From assembly GCA_030267965.1 (NCBI GenBank), contig BRYA01000228.1, positions 5,120 through 40,081 on the forward strand: DNA of 34,962 nucleotides, in the 5' to 3' direction. The translations under genes and the position numbers were made by a program. Source of the stretch: Triparma columacea (Eukaryota; Sar; Bolidophyceae; Parmales; Triparmaceae). Of this stretch, positions 11,167 through 20,775 are shown one piece after another. Numbering within the stretch: position 1 is the stretch's first letter; every line of letters begins with the position of its first letter. The notes under the pieces are model-generated. The model saw only the letters and a list, made by a program, of their open reading frames with translations, was not told the DNA's origin and ran no database searches.

Positions 11167-12057
11167 ATGGGTGCAAGCAGCTCTGCTCTACCTGACGAAC
11201 TGACGCTAGATCAAGTGAAAGAGCTCGTTGGATCCCAATTTGACGAAGCAAAATTCGCTGAACTGGAAAAAAATGATGCGGGTAAGAAGCAAGAAAGGAT
11301 ATTTTTAACAAGAGGAAATAATCAGGGAGTGCCGTTTTGTGACACTTGTGCCGTTTGTGCCGTTTGATTTGACACTTATCCCGGTTCGCTTTCTCTCGGA
11401 AAAGGTTTGGTTAAGAAAGAGACTCTGTTAGCTCTCGCCTCTACCACCCCTGCACCCGCTGAGGTGCCCTCTGCGCCAGCAGTTGTCAAGTGTAAGATGA
11501 CTGAACTGCCGATTAAAATTGATGCTGCTCGAGCTGCAAACCTGACCCCCCTTATCAGCGATAGATCCAATGCCCACCTGCTCGATACCTTCCACAACTA
11601 CAAGGCGGACCTTCTCGTGGATTGTAAGGCTGTCTCCCTTAAACTCGCAAAGAAAGAGACCACGCTAGATGAGGCTAGGGAGGCTCTTCGATCTAAGCTG
11701 TCCTCGGCCTTTCATTATGGCCACGATCTTGTCCTCAGCTGCCAATCGGCAAGCCCTTCGTTCTCGCAGAGTCTTTGTCATGAACTGTTCCCTGTCGAAA
11801 TCTTCAAGGACAGTGGGAGTAGCTGCCGCAATAATGAATTTGCAGAGAAGTTGATCACGGACGAGGAAGTTAAGAACATGCCTGGGATGATGAAGCTGGC
11901 AAACGAAAGTTTCAAAGTTATGGTGACCACGCACTTCGCTGTCGAAGATCTCGACGACTTCTTCTTCGGGGAAGGCTTTGGCTTCGAGAAGATGCCCAAG
12001 AAATGGTTCCAGATTATCTCGATCGAGCATGAAGAGGGGACGGAGCTCATGGATTAG
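11167..12057 (+). CDS. N-myristoylation-candidate, EF-hand-like protein of unknown function
   Basis: join(11167..11281,11405..12057), 255 residues, junction phase 1. The first residues, MGASSS, match an N-myristoylation signal (Gly2, Ser6), suggesting membrane anchoring. The intron falls inside a weak EF-hand-like segment (FAELEKNDAG joined to LVKKETLLAL), which resembles the F-x-x-x-D-x-N-x-D-G-x-V-x-x-x-E pattern but lacks several acidic ligands. An Ala/Pro linker follows, then a mixed alpha/beta region of about 190 residues that I do not recognise, ending in an acidic tail. The start is the first ATG and gives the myristoylation site. It converges on the GST gene with 38 bp between stop codons, so 3' UTRs probably overlap. 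Confidence 0.75.
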
Positions 12058-12095
12058 TGTTTTTTGCTACGCCAATTCAACAACACGATTTCTAT

Positions 12096-12869
12096 TTACC
12101 CTTTTACAAAATATTGATTATACACAGTATCCTTTGTCACTACTTTCGTCCCCTCCAACCCTCCAAACCTCTCGTAAAATTCTCCCAGTCTTGCGTACTT
12201 ATCTAAAATATTTGCTTCGATCATGACGAGGGCGTGCAGGGTTGAGAACAGTTTGCACTCGCCTATAGTGTTACCCCTTGACGTGAACTTTCCTGCATCC
12301 ATTTGACGACTATACTTGTCGCCAAACCTCTCTATCAGCGCGAGGTTGCAGTGGAGACCTTGATTACGGTTGTGAATTGAAAAATCAGGGTCGCTGTTCC
12401 ACAGGGCTGCCAATTCCTCTCTACTGCACTTTTTCGACACCCGCGTAGTGGGTTGATAATTCGTAAGCTTCCAATATATATCCTCGCACTCGCCCATCAA
12501 CTGAGTACTGATGCTCCAGTCCAAGAATGTTTCGCCCGCCATCTCGGGAACTTGTCTTCCAACGAATGAAAGAATCCCGAGCTCGTGGGAAATATGAAGT
12601 TTGTTCTTCATATCATCCGTAATCGTGAGCACAGGAAGCTTCCCAAAGTCCGTCATTGGCTTCACTTTTTCCCAATCATTCGGAAGCTTACTCTCCCATG
12701 GCAGTTTAGAGTGAGAGAGGGCAATCGCAGGGCCGGGTCCTACAGGTAAAGTAGCGAGGCGACGACCGAATATGGAGTAGGTAAACTTCCCTCCCTCCTC
12801 TCATGAAGCTTTCGTCTTACCTCTTGCCCAGAGAGGGAAGTACGTTAATGTGGTCTTTACTATCTGCAT
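12096..12869 (-). CDS. Cytosolic glutathione S-transferase
   Basis: Complement(join(12096..12739,12821..12869)), 230 residues, typical length for cytosolic GSTs. The small first exon (49 nt) encodes MQIVKTTLTYFPLWARG, which matches the beta1 strand with the catalytic Tyr (TYF) and the following arginine of the sigma/alpha/mu/pi type. The second exon holds the glutathione-site motif FGKLPVL and a helical C-terminal domain. It conjugates glutathione to electrophiles; the substrate cannot be told. A start inside the second exon would lose the catalytic strand, and the intron (GTAAGA...TAG) restores it in phase, so I prefer the two-exon model. The class (sigma-like) is uncertain. Confidence 0.85.
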
Positions 12870-13010
12870 TCTTGTTTAAGGTTTATGTTATTGGGTGCGG
12901 GGGCACTGTACAATGCGATATAAAATGCGTTTGTATCGAATCAAGCCCCAAAAGCTTCTTCTCACTTTTCTCTGCTTTTTCTGTTTCGGGTTCCAAAATT
13001 CGAAAGAGAT
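12870..13010. promoter_or_regulatory. Divergent promoter between GST and IFT57
   Basis: Only 141 bp separate the start codons of the GST gene (minus) and IFT57 (plus), so the two probably share a bidirectional promoter. The part next to IFT57 is pyrimidine-rich. No flagellar-gene X-box could be identified by eye. Confidence 0.5.
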
Positions 13011-14698
13011 ATGCCTGAGGAAGCTCGCCAAGTGGCGTCATCGGTAAGATTCGCCCTTAAATGTCACCTCCTGTAACTTATATCTCCTTATATTGCCTCT
13101 AAATTGTCCTGACGTCCCTCCTCACCCCAAAACCAACCCCACCCCTCTCACTCACACCGATTTGTAACCCTGCCCCTCTCTCCCTTTGCTCCCTATCGCT
13201 CAGGAAACCACTTCCCTCTCTCCCACCTTTGCGATGAACGAGAATGTGTTGGACAAACTCAAGTGTCTTAACTACGAGAGGGATTTTGTGCAGGCACAGG
13301 TAGGCAGTTGTTTCGAGGATTAGGGGGGGTTGGACATATTGGTGGTAGGAGTCCTCGCCTCAACCCCCCTCCTTTCCTTCGCCCGCGTCACTTCCCATAG
13401 AATCGTCGTCCCTTCACGAGGGAGCAGTTTGCCATCCAAGCTGACAACAATGCTATCCAGTTCAAGGACTTTGAGGTGAGGATGGGGGGTGGGGGTGAGG
13501 GCGTTGAAGGTTTGGTGGGGGGGGGGGGGAGGGAGAGCTTCACAATCCACTTACGCAGACCTTCGCCCGCGCTTCCCCACCCCCCTCCGCAGTCCCTTGT
13601 CGTGTTCCTCATCGCCAAGATCAAACGCGATGCCGACTACTTCAAAGTCGACAAGCTCGATGACCCCAACACGTCCGTCAACAAAATGATGATCGCTCTT
13701 CGAGGCCTCGACTTCAATGCTGAGTTTCCTGCTGCCAAGCTCAAGGCTGCCTACGGTGAAGCCGTGTGCGCAGTCCTTGACTTCCTTACCGACAGGTGCC
13801 TTGAGTCCGAGCGCTTCGTCTTCAAAATGCCCAAACACAATGAGCCTGCCGAGCCTGAAGACGTCGATGGTGATGACGATGCCATGATCGACGACGATGA
13901 AATTGAAGACGAAGTGGAAGCTATCGAGGAGGATGCGGCCATGTTCACCGAGGCTGACGAGAACGCCTTTGTGCACAGCGAGAACCAGCAGATTATTGAG
14001 TCTAGAGTTGATCCCATTGAGTGGAAGACTGAGCTTGAGCGGGTAGGGCCCAGGTGAGAATGGCGAGCAGGGGGGGGCGTGAAGGGTGGGGGGGGCGACG
14101 ATATGATGCGCATTGTAACACTTCTAACCCTTGCTCTTTGCTCACTCGCTCGTAAAGGCTTCGGCTCAACAATAACAACGTGGGCAAGGAGTGGCGATCG
14201 CACATTAATCAGACGATGAAGCACTCTGAACTCATTCAAAAGGCCTTGCCAACTACCGAGAGCATCCTCAAGCAGATCAATAATCAACTTGGGGGAGCAG
14301 TGGAGAAGATGAAGAGCAAGGAAAAGTACCTGAACACTAGTTTCTCTCAACTTTGCAACGAGTACCAGGTCGTCAAGGCCAGCCTTAGTGAGATTGAGGA
14401 CAAGCACTCAACCGGGACGGAGAGTGTAAGCGTGCTCACGAATGAGCTCGCTGCTATCGAAGATCAGCTCAGTGACATAAAGGGAACAATGGACAGCAGG
14501 GGAAGCTCCATGACTGACACCTCACCCCTTGTCAAGATCAAGGCTGCCCTGCAGGAGATCAAGATTGAGATCCAAAACTTTGAGTTGCGAATCGGAGTCG
14601 TCGGGCAGACGCTCCTCACCACCCAGACGGCCAACGGAGGAGGAGACATTGACGTTGAGGGGGGGGATGATCTCGATGATGAATTTGCGGACGCGTAA
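13011..14698 (+). CDS. IFT57: Intraflagellar transport protein 57
   Basis: join(13011..13043,13204..13299,13401..13475,13593..14053,14158..14698), 401 residues against about 430 in animals. IFT57 is a peripheral subunit of the IFT-B complex that carries cargo along axonemes and pairs with IFT20. Seen in order: a short N-terminus, the calponin-homology-like region (LDKLKCLNYERDF, then SLVVFLIAKI, and the KLKAAYGEAVCAVLDFLTD segment), an acidic linker, an ERV...GKEWRSHI segment, and a C-terminal coiled coil with the family's SSMTD-x-x-PLVKIK signature. The first exon is only 11 codons, fixed by the ATG and splice phase 0. Donors include the rare GTAGGC (13300). IFT57 implies a flagellated stage or recently flagellate lineage. 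It converges on the kinase gene with 55 bp between. Confidence 0.95.
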
Positions 14699-14753
14699 GG
14701 TTGAAAATGGAAGTGCCGCTTTTTATATGAACGACGGGGCTCCTCTTTCTTTT

Positions 14754-17700
14754 TTACTTTTGAACGACGGCAGCCTCCTCCATGTTCGCTATGGTCCACT
14801 TCAACTCGTGGTCAGTCGCGATCACGTTGGCTCCAGGTGCTGTGGTGATGACTTGCACGTTGCTGTCGTCATCTACCATGTTGTACCCGTCGCTGTCGAC
14901 ATCACTATCCTCCTCCTCGGGGTAAACGTTGTCTGAACCGGCAGCCTTCTTCTCGTCTACATCCATTGGTACGGGCTTGCCTTCCTGGTCAAGCACGAAC
15001 TGAAGAGCGTTTGTGGGTTAGTTGTGATGAATGTGCAGCGAGAGCGTTACTTGGCTAGAAAATCTGGCTTGCATGTAGTCCAGTTTGAGTCTTACCTTCC
15101 TCGTACACTCGACGTCTGTGTACTTGGACATCCCGCTGGCCGTGGTCCCAGCCTCGCTCGGTCCCATAATGGCGCAAACTCTGGACTTACTGACCTTCTC
15201 GAAGAACGAGATAGGGAGCCGGCGGGTGTCCACGTCAGTGAAGACGTAGGTGTGGTGCTGGCACATCCTGTTGATAGGGATAAGCGCGAGTGAGTATTTA
15301 GAATGGTACTTTAGAATGCCGTGCATTTCGTTCTTTTCATTCTCACCTGCTCTGCTCAAGCTCTTGCGAGAGAAAGCTCATCATGCTCTCGTATTTGACC
15401 TTGTCGGCGTCGGGGTTCACAACGAGCTCCCCGCAAATGACGATCCCCTGGATTCCTCCCGCGTAGAAAACATAAAAGTCGGACCCATCGGCCATGACGA
15501 AGGGGACCGTCTCAGAAATCTTTGCGCAGACCTTTCTGATGCCCTTGTCCGGAACCTTGCCTGTGACGACTGCGAACCTCGGCCTCTTCTTGTTGACAGC
15601 TTTGATGATGGTCTTCATCTTATCGATATCGTTCAGGGGGGTGATTTGGACGAAGTCTATCGGCCGGTCGTACTGGCTCTGTGACGAGCGAAACAAGCCA
15701 TGGAAGGAGTTGTGTTAGTGCTCATAAGTGCTACCGTGCGAATTGCTTGGGTCATTCTCACCTCCCTCTCGCTCGTCAATCCGAGGAAGTCCCTCGTCAG
15801 CGGTCTCACGCGGGACATCTTCGCTTCCATCGTGGACGAGTAGAATCTCCTGAGCACCCTGGGCTCCTGGAGTTTCTGGAGGCGGTCAAGGAAGTGCATG
15901 ACCCTCTCCTTGTCAATCTTATTCATCCTCATCATGTCATCCGGACCGCCAGTTCCCGGGTCGGTGGCATCTGGATCGAGTGACGATACGATCGCCTGCT
16001 CGGCGACGGCGCGGATGGCGAGGTCGCGGAGGGTAGGGACGGTTTCCGCAGGCTTCTTGGGCAGGTCGGGGAGGGACGGATAGGCAGAGAAGTAAGGGTG
16101 GTTTTTGATCTCGTCGAACTTCCTTCCTGCCCCGATCCTCTTCTCGGGCTGAACCTTGATGAGCTTGCTGATCAAGTCCCACGCGTCGTCCTCGAGTGCT
16201 GGGTGCCTGTAAAGGATGCCCCTCTTGATTTTCAGGAACCCAAGGTAGGGGCTCGGAGCCTTGAAGGGGGTGGTACCGAGGAGGAGCTGCCAAATTACGA
16301 CGCCCAACGACCAGAGGTCCGTCTGCAGAGAGATTAAATTTATTAGTCAGTCAGTATCGATACCTGAGAGCTGCTTCAATCCACGCACGCCCATCCTCAC
16401 CTCATAACTAGCCTTCTTGCTCTTCACGCACTCCGGGGACATGAACTCAGGGGTGCCGACAAACTCGGGCCCATTCAGGTCCGTCTCGATCATGTCCTTG
16501 GCGGTTCCAAAGTCGATTATCTTGAGGTGACCGTCGTGTCCGACCATGAGGTTCTCGGGTTTTAGGTCACGATGAACGATGCCCTCGCCGTGAATGTAGT
16601 CTAGGACCTGTAGGTGTGATGAGGGGGGGNNNNNNNNNNNNNNNNNNNNNNNNNNNNNNNNNNNNNNNATAAATGAAGCGGTACCGCGAGGGGAAGAAGA
16701 AGCGTAGAAAGGGTTGGGGTAGCGCGTGCTCTCACCTCCACAAGCTCGGCCATCCAGAAGTTGGTCAAGCTCTTGTGCGCCCCAGTCAGCTTGGCGTTGA
16801 ACATTATGTTCGTCCACATCTCCGCGCCCCCGCAGAAGTCCATCAGGTAGTATAGGGCGTTGTAGTCCTGGAAGGTGTGGTACAGGGTGACGACGAGGGG
16901 GTGGCAGAGCTTGGAGAGGACCCTTTTTTCCATCTGGATCTCATTGTGAACGTTGGGGTGGCGTCGCTTTATGTTATCGACCTGCTTCTTCTCGACGACC
17001 TTGACGGCGAAGACCTCGCCGGTCTCCTTGTGCTTCGCCTCGACGATCCGCGTGAAGTTCCCAGTGCCGAGCTCGCGGAGGAACTCAAATTCTTTGACGC
17101 TGGGTTTGCGGCCATCGGTCTGGAGATAGAGATGGAGATGAGCAGAGGAGATGAGCAAAGGTGATGAGCAAAGGAGATTAGCAGAGGAGATTAGCAAAGG
17201 AGATGAGCAGAGGAGATGAGCAAAGGAGATGAGCAAAGGAGATGAGCAAAGGTGAGAGCAGCGAATCGTTCGGTGGGGTCCTCGTCCCAAAGCTCACCTT
17301 GATAGACTTGATCTTGAACTTCTCCATCTCCCCCGAGGCGACCTTCTTGTCGAAGATCTTCTTCCTCGCCTTGACATTATCATAGAGCTTCTTAAGCTCC
17401 TCCTTCTCCTTGGTTTCAAGCTCCCCTCCCCCAACCCTCATTTCCATAGCATCCTCCAACCCCTCCATGGCGTCCCCGTACAAAGAGAGGCCTACGAAGG
17501 CCTTGGTTTGGCGGAACCAACCCTTTACGTTGGCGCCTTTGGAGAGCCGTATGCATTCCTTGGCGTCAGATAGAGCTGATGGGAAATCCTCCATCAGAGT
17601 GTGGACCAGGGAACGGTTGGAGTAGTGGGTGTGGAGAGGAGTGACTACGGAGGGGGGGGAGGGGGGGGGGGTTGAAGGGTCCGTTGGGGGGGGGGGGAGG

Positions 17701-17861
17701 GAGGCAGGGTTGGAGGGGGGGATGGAGGGGGGGACTGAGAAGTTTTCGATCGCCAACGTGTACATTACTAGGGCTGTATCTAGATCCTTGGCGGTGAAAG
17801 CCTGGTTTCCCGCTATCCTGTAGTTCTCCGAGGAGAGGGATTCTGCGGGTTGGTTCATCAT
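14754..17861 (-). CDS. TPR - PDK1-like AGC kinase - CPPED1-like pseudophosphatase fusion
   Basis: Complement(join(14754..14999,15096..15267,15347..15678,15762..16322,16401..16607,16736..17119,17298..17861)), 821 residues, all phases agree. Residues 1-188 form TPR repeats with a Pro-rich insert (43-76); R15, N19, N82, K113 and R117 match the carboxylate-clamp positions that bind Hsp90/Hsp70 tails. Residues about 198-470 are a kinase closest to PDK1: GTGNF (206-210), Lys228, HRDLKPEN (Asp330), DFGTAK (Asp348), then FVGTPEFMSPE. Residue Glu364 takes the place of the autophosphorylated serine of PDK1. From 573 on, the sequence follows CPPED1-type metallophosphoesterases but the ligand motifs are lost: GD is GK (612-613), GNHD is GSDF (637-640), GHxH is GPSE (718-721). 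No PH domain is present. A short acidic insert (about 760-790) precedes the end. An assembly gap lies in an intron only. Confidence 0.88.
16630..16668. other. Assembly gap, 39 N
   Basis: Thirty-nine N bases follow a G run within the intron between kinase exons (16608-16735). Coding sequence on both sides is intact and in phase, so the gap does not damage the gene model; its true length is unknown. Confidence 0.99.
17135..17251. repeat. 13-bp minisatellite, nine units, in a kinase intron
   Basis: Nine units of GAGATGAGCAAAG with A/G, G/T and CAA/CAG variants fill most of the intron 17120-17297 of the TPR-PDK1 gene. On the transcribed strand it is pyrimidine-rich (CTTTGCTCATCTC), so it extends the polypyrimidine tract ahead of the acceptor at 17120. 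Confidence 0.92.
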
Positions 17862-18297
17862 CTGGGGTTTGGGGGGGGGGGGTTTGGGGGAGGTTTGGGG
17901 GAGGGTGAGTGGGTATGTTGTGTTATTTTTTGTTCTTCTCGATGTGTTATCTTGTAAACGTGTTAATAGTGTTGTATAGTATTGTATATTGTTATATAGT
18001 TGTGTGTGGTAGTATAGTATTGCATAGATATTCCAAAAATGGTAACATTGTTCAACAGTTCGACGAGTTTGGACTACGATTTAGAATGTTTGAATGAAAT
18101 AAGACGAGAGGAGGGATTATAACCAATCAAATGCTCATATATTTGGAAGAATAGGCTTCATAACAACAATAAAGTCATCAATAACTGACGTACGCTTGAA
18201 GAAATTGAATTTAATGCCAAGTCAAATTTCAGCCTCGCTTTGTGAAAGTCTTCCAGCCACTTTTTTAACCAACTTTTTTCTATCACACGTGTAATCA
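17862..18297. promoter_or_regulatory. Divergent intergenic region between kinase and COX15
   Basis: These 436 bp hold both promoters. The half near 17862 starts with G runs, then a T/G/A-rich stretch with repeated TATAGTATTG-like words (17970-18030). The half near COX15 is AT-rich and ends with CACACGTG shortly before the start codon (18283-18290), an E-box-like hexamer. No gene is seen. Confidence 0.5.
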
Positions 18298-19885
18298 ATG
18301 ATTAGAACAGCTTTCCAGAGATCTACCCCTACAAGGCGCATTGTCCACTCCAATGTTGTCACTCTAAGGTGCAATTTACAGAAAGAAGGCCTGCCTCAGC
18401 CCACCAGAAGCAACCTTCTCCGCAAGAAACACACCTCAACGCGTACAAAATCCACGCTCTCCACTCCGCTATCCGAAGCTTCCACCTCAACCATGAAGAG
18501 GCTCCCATTCAAAGTCCACCTCCCGCTCTCTGTGACCCATAATCCCAATGTGGCAGCGGGAGCGCTGTGCTTGGGGACCGCAGGGATCATCCTCTCCCTC
18601 ATTTCCGTCGGGGGACTAACTAGGCTAACGAAGAGCGGTCTAAGCATGGTCCACTGGAGCCCGCACCGAGTCTCGCCCCCCACAAGCAGGGAAGAATGGG
18701 AGTCCGAGTTTTCGATATACAAGACCTACCCAGAATGGCAGCAAAGACAGAGCATGACGCTGGAGGAATTCAAGTACATCTTCTACTGGGAGTGGGGGCA
18801 CAGGATACTAGGCCGCGTTGTAGGGACTGTGTACGGGGGAGGACTACTAGCACTAGCAGTAACGAAAAAGGTGAGAATGGGACAAAAGTAAATGAGCGTC
18901 TAAAGGACATTTCAAGGCCTGCACTTGAAAGCCGCCTTCACCGGTACCTCCGCTCCTTGAAAACTCGATCCTTCTGTTGTGTGAGAGGCCTTTCAACTCA
19001 TTAACATTCAAACCTCCCTTTCACGATTGCTTTTGCTCGTCGCAGATCCCCGTAGGATACGGACCTAGGCTATTCGGGCTCCTCGCCCTCGGCGGTGCCC
19101 AAGGAGCAGTCGGGTGGTGGATGGTAAAGAGTGGGCTTGAGGAGGGAAGAAGGGGGGACAAGAAGGAGATCAGGGTCAGCCCCTACCGTCTTGCCGCTCA
19201 CCTTTGCACCGCCGTCGCTACTTATAGTGGCCTGGTCTGGACCGGCCTCGAGCTACTTTACCCGGAAGCTGAGAGGAGGCAGGCCGCCAAGATCGTCCAG
19301 GACAGACTCGCCGAGCTGCCCAATTTGGAAGCCAAGGAAGTCCTCGGGAAGCTCCGTGGACTCAGAGGCTCCGTCGCCTTGACCACTGGGCTCACATTCC
19401 TCACCCTAGCGTCGGGGGCATTCGTTGCGGGGAACTCCGCGGGAAATGCGTACAACGACTGGCCGCTCTTCAACGGGGAAGTCATCCCCTGGGAAGATAT
19501 GATGAACGAGGAAGGGGAAGGGGTGTGGAAGGTATTCGAAAACACTGCGCTTGTACAATTCGACCACAGGATGCTGGCTTATGCCACGACCGCGGCGGTC
19601 GGGATGACGCTGATGAGAGGGAGGGGAGTTATGAAGGGAAGGATTGGGGATTTGAGGCTTATTAGCACTCAAAGTCGGTACGGACTAGGGGCAATGGGCG
19701 CGGCTACGGCTGGGCAGGTTTCATTAGGGGTTGCGACGCTCATGAACAACGTGCCAATCGAGCTGGCAGCTATGCACCAGCTAGGAAGCGTGGCAGTGCT
19801 CTCCACAGGACTTTGGACTCTCAATGGGATGAGGTATTTGGGGCTTAGGGGGGGGAAAGAGGTCGTGAAGAAGGTGGCGAAATAA
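18298..19885 (+). CDS. COX15: Heme A synthase, cytochrome c oxidase assembly protein COX15
   Basis: join(18298..18870,19046..19885), 470 residues, junction phase 0. COX15 oxidises heme O to heme A for cytochrome c oxidase in the mitochondrial inner membrane. The first 60 or so residues are rich in Arg, Ser and Thr without acids, a mitochondrial presequence. The body shows the family's features: GGLTRLTKSGLSMV and an H-R-x-x-G (GHRILGR) in the first half, GWWMVKSGL, HLCTAVATYSGLVW with a heme-ligand histidine, then in the second half FDHRMLAY and AMHQLGSVAVL with the paired histidines, plus eight hydrophobic spans. The start is the first in-frame ATG and gives the presequence. It is divergent from the kinase gene. 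Confidence 0.97.
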
Positions 19886-20775
19886 ATAGAATCAGCGCGT
19901 CGTGAATTAAACTCTAATGTTCCGACGAACATGTTTTCCGTCCCATCAGCTGCAAGTTCTTCTTCACGTCGCATATTTTCGTCGTGGTGGGCATAGGGAA
20001 GAATATTTGATGGTCGCTGTTAGAGAGGTAAGGAGTGGGTAGGTAGGTAGGTAGTTTATCCTACGGGGACGACGGAGGAGTGCCCTTGTCCCCAAAAGTG
20101 GCTTCCAAGGTTATTTTATCTTCCATTTACAGTCATAATAATTTTTGAAGATACTTTAATCGAATCTAAATTCTTATAAAATATAATATAGATAAATCAT
20201 CCTAAATTAAGAAATTTCGATAAATTCGAAAAAAATTTAGATTGTATTTTCAAAAGTTCATTAGAGGATATGATTATATTGAGTGATACGAATAAATGAT
20301 AAAAGTTTTTAAATCCACAAATATGAAGTTCTACTGTAAAACTTTATTATAAAATTTGTTATTTTTATCTATTTACAATATTTACGATTTAATTTGATAT
20401 TCAATCATATAGCACTTTTTAATGGTGTTTAAATCCACTTTTTGAAACATTTTTTTGGTCACATTTTTTTTGTCACATTCTTTGTTACAATTTTGATACA
20501 CATTTTTACCTCCCTTGCTACCCCTATACGCCCTCCCTATCTATCACCTCTTCCACCTACCCATCCCGTAACCTAATTCGGATTTTCCTCCATCACCTGA
20601 CCCCTTCCCAACCTTCAACCCTCAGTTTTTGCCACCCTAACACACACACGCGACTTGTCATTGCACCCTGTCATCACACAAGAACGGGACCCCCCCCTCT
20701 CTCACCCCTCCCGCCCCCCTTACCCCCCCCCCCCCGCCCATCTCCCACGCCACATCTTCCCCCTATCCCTCCACT
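19886..20775. other. Intergenic: AT-rich island and pyrimidine tract
   Basis: No gene is supported in these 890 bases. After the COX15 3' end comes a short GTAG run (20040-20053). From about 20115 to 20500 the sequence is strongly AT-rich, unlike the rest of the window, with no repeat or RNA gene I can identify. From 20500 to 20775 the plus strand is pyrimidine-rich with long C runs, probably the promoter and leader of the CRAL-TRIO gene. Confidence 0.7.

Noticed and set aside
13751..14407. Minus-strand frame of 218 codons opposite IFT57
   Set aside because: It is a shadow of the IFT57 exons, which match the family throughout.
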